NCBI RefSeq assembly: GCF_900302485.1 | Contig: NZ_OMOI01000001.1 | Span: forward strand, 1,860,001-1,924,000 | Reading direction: 5' to 3' | From: Aliiroseovarius pelagivivens | Lineage (GTDB): Bacteria; Pseudomonadota; Alphaproteobacteria; Rhodobacterales; Rhodobacteraceae | DNA length: 64,000 nt | In this document: positions 51,793-59,169 of the stretch, in pieces | Layout of the letters: each line of letters opens with the position of its first letter | Position numbering within the stretch: position 1 is the first letter of the stretch | Position numbers and translations under genes: made by a program | The notes under the pieces: generated by a model | The model's input: the letters and a program-made list of their open reading frames with translations, nothing else | What the model was told of the DNA's origin: nothing | Database searches by the model: none

Positions 51793-52956
51793 TTAAAACG
51801 CTTTGCCGCGGGCCGAGACCGGCCAGAGGGTTTCCACTTTGCCGTTCCGCACCCCGACATACCAATCATGCACGTTGGCGGTCGGATCACAGTGGCCCGG
51901 TACAAGGCGCAGCTTGTCATTGACCTTCAAGGCACCGTCCGGATCAGAGACCACGCCATGTTCGTCCGAGCATTTGATGTATTCGACATCATCACGCCCA
52001 AAGACCACGGGCAGACCGCTGTCGATTGACTGCGCCTTCAGGCCCGCGTCAACGATGGCCTTGTCGGCCTTGGTATGGCTCATCACCGAGGTCAGGATGA
52101 AAAACGCATTCTCCCATTCGCCTTGGTCGATCCGCTTGCCGTCCTTGTCGAGGATACGGCCATAGTCGGCATCCATGAACGCATAAGACCCGCACTGCAG
52201 CTCGTTATACACGCCCGAGTTCGACTCGAAGTAATAGGATCCGGTGCCCCCGCCCGAGACAAGCTCGCACGCGATACCTTCGGCTTTTAATCCGTCAACG
52301 GCGGCCTTCACCATGCCGATGGCGACATCCAGCTTTTCCTTGCGCGCCTCATAGGTGTCAAGGTGCTGCATCGCGCCCTGATAGGCCTGGATGCCCGAGA
52401 ATTTCAGGTTGTCAGCGGCATTGATTGCCTTGGCGATCTCGATCACATCCGCGGTCGAATTCACCCCGCAGCGCCCTGCCCCGCAGTCGATCTCGATGAA
52501 GGTTTCCAGCTCGGTGCCGTGTTTCTGCGCGGCCGCCGACAGGTCGGCCACGTTGGCCAAATCATCGACACAGACGATGATCCGGCTGCCCAGTTTCGGC
52601 AGCTGCGCCAGACGGTCGATTTTCAGCGGGTCACGCACTTGGTTCGACACCAGCACGTCTTTGATCCCGCCACGCACGAACACCTCGGCCTCGGACACTT
52701 TCTGGCAGCAGACGCCGACCGCGCCGCCTAGATCTTCCTGCAGCTTCGCCACATCCACGGACTTGTGCATTTTCCCATGCACCCGGTGACGCATCCCATG
52801 CGCCTTGGCATAGTCGCCCATCTTCTTGATATTGCGCTCTAGCGCGTCCAGATCCAGCACAAGCGCTGGGGTCTGGATGTCTGCCTCGTCCATGCCCGGC
52901 AGGGCCGGAACGTCAAAGCCAACGACGAGGTTTTCAAAATTGGTCACAGCGTTCAT
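51793..52956 (-). CDS. bhcC: beta-hydroxyaspartate aldolase BhcC
   Basis: PLP- and metal-dependent aldolase of 387 aa that joins glycine and glyoxylate into 3-hydroxyaspartate. It has the D-threonine-aldolase/alanine-racemase fold: PLP Lys in HRVHGKMHKSVDV, GIQAYQGAMQHLD, SGGGTGSYYFESNSGVYNE, and the C-terminal metal site CSDEHGVV with GHCDPTANVHDWYVG. The N-terminal VPALPGMDEADIQTPALVLDLDALERN matches the BhcC type as I know it from Paracoccus. Twelve nt separate it from bhcB. Confidence 0.93.
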   Translation of the reverse strand: MNAVTNFENLVVGFDVPALPGMDEADIQTPALVLDLDALERNIKKMGDYAKAHGMRHRVHGKMHKSVDVAKLQEDLGGAVGVCCQKVSEAEVFVRGGIKDVLVSNQVRDPLKIDRLAQLPKLGSRIIVCVDDLANVADLSAAAQKHGTELETFIEIDCGAGRCGVNSTADVIEIAKAINAADNLKFSGIQAYQGAMQHLDTYEARKEKLDVAIGMVKAAVDGLKAEGIACELVSGGGTGSYYFESNSGVYNELQCGSYAFMDADYGRILDKDGKRIDQGEWENAFFILTSVMSHTKADKAIVDAGLKAQSIDSGLPVVFGRDDVEYIKCSDEHGVVSDPDGALKVNDKLRLVPGHCDPTANVHDWYVGVRNGKVETLWPVSARGKAF

Positions 52957-52968
52957 TGTCTGTCTCCT

Positions 52969-53934
52969 TCACAGGGTCCACGGCAGGCGGTCGAGATCGA
53001 CATTGCCGCCGGTAATGATGAGGCCCACGCGCTTGCCCTTAAACGCGTCGGGATTTTTCAGGATGGTAGCAAGCGGCACCGCGCTCGAGGGTTCCATGAC
53101 CACCCGCAGGTGCTTCCAGATCAGTTTCATCGCGTCGATGATTTCGGGATCCGAGGCGGTGTAGATCTCGCTTACGTGGTTCGACACAAAGTGCCAGGTC
53201 AGATCCTTCAGCGGCACCAGCAGCCCATCCGCGATGGTCTTGGGCGCGTCATCTGCAATGATGTACCCTGCCTTGAAGCTGCGGTAGGCGTCGTCGGCCT
53301 GCTCGGGCTCGGCTGCGATCACTTGCGTATCCGGGGCAAGCGTCGACAGCGTCAGACAGGTGCCCGAGATCATGCCTCCCCCCCCGATCGGCGCGACAAC
53401 GGCGTCCAGACCATCGGTTTGTTCGATGAACTCGCGTGCACAGGTCCCCTGCCCGGCGATCACGCGATGATCGTTATAGGGGTGCACGAAATCACCGCCG
53501 GTTTCAGCTTGCACACGGGCAAAGGTTTCTTCCCGCGAAGACGTGGACGGTTCGCATTCCGTGATCTTGCCCCCGTATCGACGCACCGTGTCTTTCTTGG
53601 CCTGCGGCGCGGTGCGCGGCATGACCACGTTGCAGGGAATGCCCCGCTTCATGGCCGCATATGACAGGCACGAGGCATGGTTGCCCGACGAATGGGTGGC
53701 CACGCCCTTGGCCGCCTGTTCCTCGTCCAGCCCGAACACCGCGTTCGAGGCACCGCGTACCTTGAAAGCCCCCGGCTCTTGAAAGTTCTCACATTTGAAA
53801 AACAGCTCGGCCCCGGTCAGCTCGTTCAGGTAATCCGACGTCCGAACCGGTGTGCGGCGGATGTAAGGCTGGATGCGCGCATGCGCCTCCAGCATGTCTT
53901 CAAAGGTGGGGATATACATCGGCGTATCCTTCAT
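52969..53934 (-). CDS. bhcB: beta-hydroxyaspartate dehydratase BhcB (threonine dehydratase fold)
   Basis: PLP lyase (321 aa) that removes water from 3-hydroxyaspartate to give iminosuccinate. Landmarks: FKCENFQEPGAFKVRGASNA with the PLP Lys, ATHSSGNHASCLSYAA, PIGGGGMISG phosphate loop, and TGGNVDLDRLPW near the end. The ATG at 53934 overlaps the bhcA stop (ATGA) with AAGAGG upstream. The ATG at 53919 (MYIPTFEDM), with AAGGAT upstream, is a good alternative and begins where the conserved sequence begins. Confidence 0.92.
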   Translation of the reverse strand: MKDTPMYIPTFEDMLEAHARIQPYIRRTPVRTSDYLNELTGAELFFKCENFQEPGAFKVRGASNAVFGLDEEQAAKGVATHSSGNHASCLSYAAMKRGIPCNVVMPRTAPQAKKDTVRRYGGKITECEPSTSSREETFARVQAETGGDFVHPYNDHRVIAGQGTCAREFIEQTDGLDAVVAPIGGGGMISGTCLTLSTLAPDTQVIAAEPEQADDAYRSFKAGYIIADDAPKTIADGLLVPLKDLTWHFVSNHVSEIYTASDPEIIDAMKLIWKHLRVVMEPSSAVPLATILKNPDAFKGKRVGLIITGGNVDLDRLPWTL

Positions 53935-55124
53935 TCCGCAGCCTCTTGCTGGGTCATGGCGGCGCTTCCGCGATAGTATTCCTGCGCCGTCGCAACTCCG
54001 AGGCCCAGCGTGATGTCTAGGCCAAGATCGACCATGCACATCTCAGCCGTCGCGATGCCCGACAGGGCCATGACGTCGGTCATGCTGCCCAGGTGTCCAA
54101 TACGGAACACCTTGCCCGCGACCTCGCCCAACCCAACACCAAAGGCGACGCCGTATTTTTCGGCCGCAAGGGTCACGATGTCGGTGGCGTTGAAATGCGC
54201 AGGCGTGCGGATTGCACTGACCGTGTCGGAATAGACATCCGGGGACGCGGCACAGAGCTCTAGCCCCCACGCCCCCACGGCGGCGCGTACACCTTCCGCA
54301 ATGCGGTTGTGGCGGACAAAGACCTTCTCTAGCCCCTCATCCAGCAGCATTTTGCAGGGCTCGTTCAGGCCATTCATCAACCCAACAGCGGGTGTGTAGG
54401 GATAGGCGTTGTTGGCATAGCCCTTCGCCATGTCGTGCACATCGAAGAACGTGCGCGGCAGCGTGCCTATCTTGGTCGCCTCCATCGCCTTGGGGCTGAA
54501 GCCAACGATGGCCAGACCGGCGGGCAGCATGAACCCTTTCTGAGACCCGGTCACAGCAACATCAACGCCCCATTCGTCAAAGCGGAAATCCATCGACGCG
54601 ATCGAGCTTACGCCATCGACGAACAAAAGCGCGGGGTGACCGGCCGCATCCAGCGCACGGCGCACCGCGGCGATGTCCGATTTAACGCCGGTGGCGGTTT
54701 CGTTGTGCGTGGCCAAGACCGCCTTGATCTCGTGACCTTTGTCCGCGGTCAGGATCTCTTCATAGCGATCTGCGGGAATGCCTTCGCCCCACGGGGTTTC
54801 CACGATGGTGACACCCAAGCCGTGGCGCTGGCACATGTCGATCCAACGATGCGAGAACATGCCGTTGCGCGCGGCAAGGATTTTGTCGCCGGCAGACAGG
54901 GTGTTGGTCAGGGCTGTTTCCCAGCCGCCCGTGCCGCTCGATGGGAAGATGAAGACTTCGGCGGTGTTGCTCTTCAGGATCTTCTTCACGCCCTCGCGGG
55001 CCGGATGCAGGATCTGGCCGAAAAGCGGCGAGCGATGGTCAATCGTCGGCATATCAGATGCCTTGCGCAGACTTTCAGGGATGTTGGTCGGGCCCGGAAT
55101 GAAAACGGGATTCTGAAAACTCAT
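53931..55124 (-). CDS. bhcA: Aspartate--glyoxylate aminotransferase BhcA
   Basis: Class V aminotransferase of 397 aa; transfers the amino group of aspartate to glyoxylate, giving oxaloacetate and glycine. Landmarks are NPVFIPGPTNIPESLRKAS, PSSGTGGWETALTN, DGVSSIASMDFRFDEWGVD and the PLP Lys in VTGSQKGFMLPAGL. GAAGGAGAA fixes the start at 55124. It shares its family with serine-glyoxylate and (S)-ureidoglycine-glyoxylate transaminases (PucG), so a side activity on ureidoglycine is conceivable given the purine genes nearby. It is the first gene of bhcABCD. Confidence 0.92.
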   Translation of the reverse strand: MSFQNPVFIPGPTNIPESLRKASDMPTIDHRSPLFGQILHPAREGVKKILKSNTAEVFIFPSSGTGGWETALTNTLSAGDKILAARNGMFSHRWIDMCQRHGLGVTIVETPWGEGIPADRYEEILTADKGHEIKAVLATHNETATGVKSDIAAVRRALDAAGHPALLFVDGVSSIASMDFRFDEWGVDVAVTGSQKGFMLPAGLAIVGFSPKAMEATKIGTLPRTFFDVHDMAKGYANNAYPYTPAVGLMNGLNEPCKMLLDEGLEKVFVRHNRIAEGVRAAVGAWGLELCAASPDVYSDTVSAIRTPAHFNATDIVTLAAEKYGVAFGVGLGEVAGKVFRIGHLGSMTDVMALSGIATAEMCMVDLGLDITLGLGVATAQEYYRGSAAMTQQEAAE

Positions 55125-55192
55125 TGGGTTCTCCTTCGTCATTGAAGCCACCTTATCCGGCCCAAAATCCGAGGGATATTTTTTTGAATTAC

Positions 55193-55278
55193 TTTTTCAT
55201 ATTCACGCCATACACATTATTTCGTTATTTTTCAATCTATTGACTTTTTCATATTGTGAATTTATTTTTCACTGAAAA
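55193..55278. promoter_or_regulatory. Repeat-rich bhcA / bhcR operator region
   Basis: TTTTTCA occurs four times on the plus strand (55193, 55228, 55245, 55265). Two copies are part of a 13-bp direct repeat ACTTTTTCATATT (55191-55203 and 55243-55255), 52 bp apart, and the last is half of the palindrome TTTTCA-C-TGAAAA (55266-55278). Very AT-rich against the genome. It probably binds BhcR, the IclR-type regulator known to control bhc genes. Confidence 0.65.
55240..55268 (+). promoter_or_regulatory. Sigma-70-type promoter of bhcR
   Basis: TTGACT (55240-55245), 17 bp, TATTTT (55263-55268). It lies 24 nt before the preferred bhcR start and overlaps two TTTTTCA motifs, which suggests autoregulation. 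Confidence 0.55.
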
Positions 55279-55291
55279 TGCGAGAGTTTTT

Positions 55292-56137
55292 ATGGAATTT
55301 CAAAAAGACGGCACATCCCCCACCCGCAAGGCCCGGGGGCGCCCCCGCGACTGGCACGACAAGACCGCTCAGAACACGATCAAATCGCTTGATCGCGCGA
55401 TGGAGGTTTTCGAACACCTAAGCGAAGCGCAGGGTAAGCCCTTGTCCGTGATCGCCGAGGAGATGGGGCAATCGCCAGCAACCGTTTATAGGGTCCTGGT
55501 GACGCTTGAAACGCGTGGGCTGGTTGAGTTCGATAACGTCGAGCAAGTCTGGTTTATCGGCGCACGTGCTTTCGTCATCGGTGCACGTTTCCTGCGGCGC
55601 ACCAGCCTTGTCGACCGGGCCCGTCCAATTCTACGCAAACTGATGGAAGCCACCGGCGAGACTGCGAACCTTGGCATCGAGAAAGAAGGGGAAGTGCTGT
55701 TCCTGAGTCAGGTCGAGACACATGCCAACATCCGTGCCTTCTTCCCCCCCGGCTCGTTGTCACCGATGCATTCTTCTGGAATTGGCAAGGCCGTGTTGGC
55801 GTATATGGACGACGACCGGCTAAACCGGGTTCTCGAAACTTCGGCATTCGAAGCCTTCACCGAGCACACGATCACGACAGCGGAAGACCTTCGGGACGAT
55901 CTGAAGCACATACGCGCCCGGGGGTTTTCAATCGACAATGAAGAGAAGAACGCCGGGATGCGGTGCATCGCGGCGCCAGTGTTTGACATGAATGGCGAGG
56001 TCGCCGCCGGGATTTCGGTATCCGGCCCCATTAGCCGCGTTGGACATGACGAGACAGATCGGCTAAGCCGGGCAGTCATTGACGCGTCACGACACCTCAC
56101 CCAAGCCATCGGCGGGATCGCCCCCCGGCCGTCCTGA
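55292..56137 (+). CDS. bhcR: IclR-family regulator BhcR
   Basis: Regulator of 281 aa divergent from bhcA. The N-terminal winged HTH includes NTIKSLDRAMEVFEHLSEAQ and EMGQSPATVYRVLVTLETRGLVE; the C-terminal IclR effector domain includes GKAVLAYMDDDRLNRVLE, GFSIDNEEKNAGMRCIAAPVFD and GEVAAGISVSGP. The start MEFQKDGTSPTRKARGRPR at 55292 is preferred over a GTG at 55256, since that GTG lies inside the promoter and repeats. In Paracoccus the homologous BhcR activates bhcABCD and responds to glyoxylate. Confidence 0.9.
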   Translation: MEFQKDGTSPTRKARGRPRDWHDKTAQNTIKSLDRAMEVFEHLSEAQGKPLSVIAEEMGQSPATVYRVLVTLETRGLVEFDNVEQVWFIGARAFVIGARFLRRTSLVDRARPILRKLMEATGETANLGIEKEGEVLFLSQVETHANIRAFFPPGSLSPMHSSGIGKAVLAYMDDDRLNRVLETSAFEAFTEHTITTAEDLRDDLKHIRARGFSIDNEEKNAGMRCIAAPVFDMNGEVAAGISVSGPISRVGHDETDRLSRAVIDASRHLTQAIGGIAPRPS

Positions 56138-56141
56138 CGCC

Positions 56142-56975
56142 TTAACGGCCGCCACCAAGCCGCAACGGCATGTGGCGGTTCACATCCTTGTACAGAAGGT
56201 ACCGGAAACGTCCCGGTCCACCTGCGTAACAGGCCTGCGGACAGAACGCCCGCAGCCACATGAAATCACCGGCCTCGACCTCGACCCAATCCTGATTCAA
56301 GCGATAGGCTGCCTTGCCTTCCAACACGTATAGTCCGTGCTCCATGACATGGGTTTCTAGGAACGGGATGATTCCGCCCGGCTCAAAGGTCACGACCGTC
56401 ACATGCATATCGTGCCGAAGGTCAGCAGGATCCACAAACCGCGTCGTGGCCCATTTGCCATCCGTGTCAGGCATCGGCGTGGGTGCGATGTCGTTTTCGT
56501 TCAGGATCAGAACATCCGGTGCATCCAATCCCTCGACCCGCTGATAGGCCTTGCGGATCCAATGGAACCGAAGCACTTCGTCGCTGTTGTTGTGCAACGT
56601 CCAGTTTTCAGAGGGCGGCAGATACGCATAACCGCCGGGCGTCAGCTCATGGATGCTGCCTGCAACTTCCAACGTCGCCGTGCCCTCGACCACGAACAAC
56701 ACGGCTTGCGCCTCGGGATCGTCCTCGGGTCGATCGGACCCACCACCCGGCTGAACCTCCATAATGTACTGCGAGAATGTCTCGGCAAATCCACTCAGCG
56801 GGCGGGACAAAACCCAAAGCCGTGTTCCGGTCCAGAAAGGCAAGAAGCTGGTCACAATATCCTGCATAACCCCCTTCGGGATCACGGCATACGCATCCGT
56901 AAATACGGCCCGGTCGGTCAAAAGCTGGGTCTGGGCGGGAAGTCCCCCGTGCGGCGCATAATATTGTGTGCTCAT
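56142..56975 (-). CDS. allE: (S)-ureidoglycine aminohydrolase
   Basis: Bicupin enzyme of 277 aa (YlbA/AllE family) converting ureidoglycine to ureidoglycolate with release of ammonia. It begins YYAPHGGLPAQTQLLTDRA, has the first cupin at EVQPGGGSDRPEDDPEAQAVLFVVEG and the second at GGIIPFLETHVMEHGLYVLEGKAAYRL, where His and Glu ligate Mn, and the MWLRAFCPQACYAGG end. It is convergent with bhcR with a 4-nt gap. It supplies the step just before AllA. Confidence 0.93.
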   Translation of the reverse strand: MSTQYYAPHGGLPAQTQLLTDRAVFTDAYAVIPKGVMQDIVTSFLPFWTGTRLWVLSRPLSGFAETFSQYIMEVQPGGGSDRPEDDPEAQAVLFVVEGTATLEVAGSIHELTPGGYAYLPPSENWTLHNNSDEVLRFHWIRKAYQRVEGLDAPDVLILNENDIAPTPMPDTDGKWATTRFVDPADLRHDMHVTVVTFEPGGIIPFLETHVMEHGLYVLEGKAAYRLNQDWVEVEAGDFMWLRAFCPQACYAGGPGRFRYLLYKDVNRHMPLRLGGGR

Positions 56976-57297
56976 GAGTGCTCCAAATCAGAGTGTCGTT
57001 TTTAGAACTATGCGTAGGGATTCGTGAACTCACCACCCTCAATTCGGCAACAGCACTTTAGGGAAACATTTGAAAAAGACGGTAGTGCTTCAAGAAATGC
57101 GGTTGAAACAGAACAAGGGTGTTCGTCTGCTCTGGGAGTTGCGAACTAAAGACCAAGCTCCGCAGCACTGACAGACCGACTCGAACGGCGATGGCTAATC
57201 GTCTCTGCAACATTGTAGTGAGGTGGGTCGCACAACCGGGCCAATCCCAAGGCTAAAGAGCCAAAACGTCACTGTAAATGCTAATATTCAGGTGAAA
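56976..57297. other. Intergenic stretch between allE and tRNA-Thr
   Basis: About 320 nt with no supported gene. The part near 56976 should hold the allE promoter (minus strand); no clear -35/-10 pair, operator or integrase-type repeat stands out. Confidence 0.5.
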
Positions 57298-57373
57298 TGG
57301 TGCCCCCACACGGACTCGAACCGCGGACCTACTGATTACAAATCAGTTGCTCTACCAGCTGAGCTATAGGGGC
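57298..57373 (-). tRNA. tRNA-Thr (anticodon UGU)
   Basis: Read on the minus strand, a full cloverleaf: acceptor GCCCCTA/TGGGGGC, D arm GCTCAGCTGGTAGAGC, anticodon stem ACTGA/TCAGT with loop TTTGTAA (anticodon TGT), T arm CGCGG-TTCGAGT-CCGTG, discriminator A and encoded CCA. The anticodon reads ACA, threonine. Confidence 0.97.
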
Positions 57374-57384
57374 ACTCGGGCACG

Positions 57385-57412
57385 ATCTAATTGCTTCTTT
57401 CGGAAGGTGCAA
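57385..57412 (-). promoter_or_regulatory. Promoter of tRNA-Thr
   Basis: On the minus strand TTGCAC, 16 bp, TTAGAT, placed 11 nt before the tRNA 5' end. It also lies just past the stop of the iron-type permease gene. Confidence 0.55.
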
Positions 57413-57420
57413 GAAAAAGT

Positions 57421-59082
57421 TCAGCGGCGGCTGGCGCGGGCCATCAGGGCGACGGCGCAGAGGCCGACGGCGATCACCATCAGTGCTGGCGGGGCCGCTT
57501 GTCCCAGTTGTTCAAGCGAGGCCTGTTCATAGACACGCGTGGCCAGGGTGCCATAGTTGAAGGGGCGTAGAAGCAAGGTCGCGGGCAGCTCTTTCACGCT
57601 GTCCACAAAGACCAATAGAAGCGCCGTACCGACTGAGCCGCGAATCAGAGGGAAGTAGACTTCGGCCAAAGCGCCTCGTGCCGAACGTCCGAGTGAACGG
57701 GCCGCCATCGGTATGTTGGGCGAGACACGCTCGATCGCGGCATCGGTGGCGCCTTGCGCGATAGCAAAGAACCGCACGCAATAGGCATAGATCACAGCAA
57801 AGGCGGTCCCCGTCATAACCAGTCCGGGATCCCAGCCCGTCACGGCAAGAACTCCGTCTGCCATCGCGTTGTCGGCTGCTGCCATTGGAATCAGAATCCC
57901 GATCCCCAACACAGCCCCCGGCGCCGCATAGCCGATTGTCGTGACCGGCATCAACTTGCGGGCCAGTGTGCTGCCGGAAAGGCGCACCCCATACACCAGA
58001 AACAGCGCGCCCAGTACGGTCACAAGCGCCGCGACGGACCCAACGGTCAACGTATGCAGCAAAGCCGAAAACAGCCCATTTGACAGCCAGTATTCCGGCT
58101 TGGCCAACGCATGCGAGAACAGCACCGCGACGGGCAGTACGAAGCCGATGATGAAGGGGACTGCACAAAGCACCAACGCCGCCAAGCTGCCCAATCGCCC
58201 CAATTCGCGTGGCTCGACCGGACGGCTTTGACGCGACATGCGATAGAACCGGCTGCGCGAGCGTCCGAGCTTTTCAAGTGCAGCCAGCAGAAATACGAAA
58301 CCGAGAATAACCAAGGCAATCTGGGCCGCGCCCCCGGCGTTATGGCCCTCGAGCCAGACTGTGAAAATGCCCGTGGTCAGGGTTTGCACCGCGAAATAAT
58401 CCACGACGCCGAAGTCCGACACGGTCTCCATCATCACGATGGCAACACCTGCCGCAATCGCGGGGCGCGCCAACGGAAGGCCGACGCGCCAGAAACGCGC
58501 AATCGGCCCTGCCCCCAACGCGCGGGCGACCTCATAGGCATCGGCGGATTGCTCACGAAATGCGGCGCGGGCCAAAAGGAAGACATACGGGTTCAGCGCT
58601 GCTGCCAGTACGACGATGGCCGCCCAACGCGAGCGGATCTCAGGGAACCAATAGTCGCGCGCGCTTTCCCAGCCGAACATAGACCTCAGACCGGTTTGAA
58701 GCGGTCCGGCATATTCCAGAAAATCAACCAGCGCGTAGGCGCCCACATAGGCTGGGATCGCCAGAGGGGTCAGCAAAAGCCACTCCAGCCAACGCGCTCC
58801 GGGGAACCGGTACATAGTGATCAACCAAGCAGACCCCGTCCCCACAGCGGCGGACAAAAAACCGACAGACAGAGAAATGATCGCCGTGTTGGTCACATAG
58901 CGCGGCAAGGTCGTTGCCATCAAATGCGGCCACGCATTCTCTTCTGGCGTAAGAGCCAACCAAAGGATTGAAAGGATAGGCAACACGACCAGCGCGGCAA
59001 TCACAATTGCCCCGATAGACCATATGCTTAGACGATATCGGGCGCGCGCCGTCGTCTCTATCCGAGTCTTTTGCTCAACCAT
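57421..59082 (-). CDS. fbpB: Iron(III)-type ABC transporter permease (FbpB family, fused double permease)
   Basis: Inner-membrane permease of 553 aa with two tandem binding-protein-dependent transport domains (about 12 helices). Domain 1 is around ITMYRFPGARWLEWLLLTPLAIPAYVGAYAL with its EAA loop in EVARALGAGPIARFWRVGLPLARPAI; domain 2 is around IPMAARSLGRSARGALAEVYFPLIRGSVG. This layout is that of ferric-iron FbpB/SfuB proteins. No binding protein or ATPase gene is adjacent, so it works with subunits encoded elsewhere or is an orphan. Thiamine or putrescine-like substrates are less likely. Confidence 0.88.
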   Translation of the reverse strand: MVEQKTRIETTARARYRLSIWSIGAIVIAALVVLPILSILWLALTPEENAWPHLMATTLPRYVTNTAIISLSVGFLSAAVGTGSAWLITMYRFPGARWLEWLLLTPLAIPAYVGAYALVDFLEYAGPLQTGLRSMFGWESARDYWFPEIRSRWAAIVVLAAALNPYVFLLARAAFREQSADAYEVARALGAGPIARFWRVGLPLARPAIAAGVAIVMMETVSDFGVVDYFAVQTLTTGIFTVWLEGHNAGGAAQIALVILGFVFLLAALEKLGRSRSRFYRMSRQSRPVEPRELGRLGSLAALVLCAVPFIIGFVLPVAVLFSHALAKPEYWLSNGLFSALLHTLTVGSVAALVTVLGALFLVYGVRLSGSTLARKLMPVTTIGYAAPGAVLGIGILIPMAAADNAMADGVLAVTGWDPGLVMTGTAFAVIYAYCVRFFAIAQGATDAAIERVSPNIPMAARSLGRSARGALAEVYFPLIRGSVGTALLLVFVDSVKELPATLLLRPFNYGTLATRVYEQASLEQLGQAAPPALMVIAVGLCAVALMARASRR

Positions 59083-59169
59083 GTAACGGCTTTAACCTGA
59101 AATTTGTTTAACTGTCCAGAAATCCCCAGTATGTTTCACTTCGGCAGGGCATAAGAACACAGGCGGCAG

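Noticed and set aside
57298-57373. tRNA-Thr as attachment site of an integrated island
   Set aside because: No integrase gene and no repeated copy of the tRNA 3' end were seen on either side.
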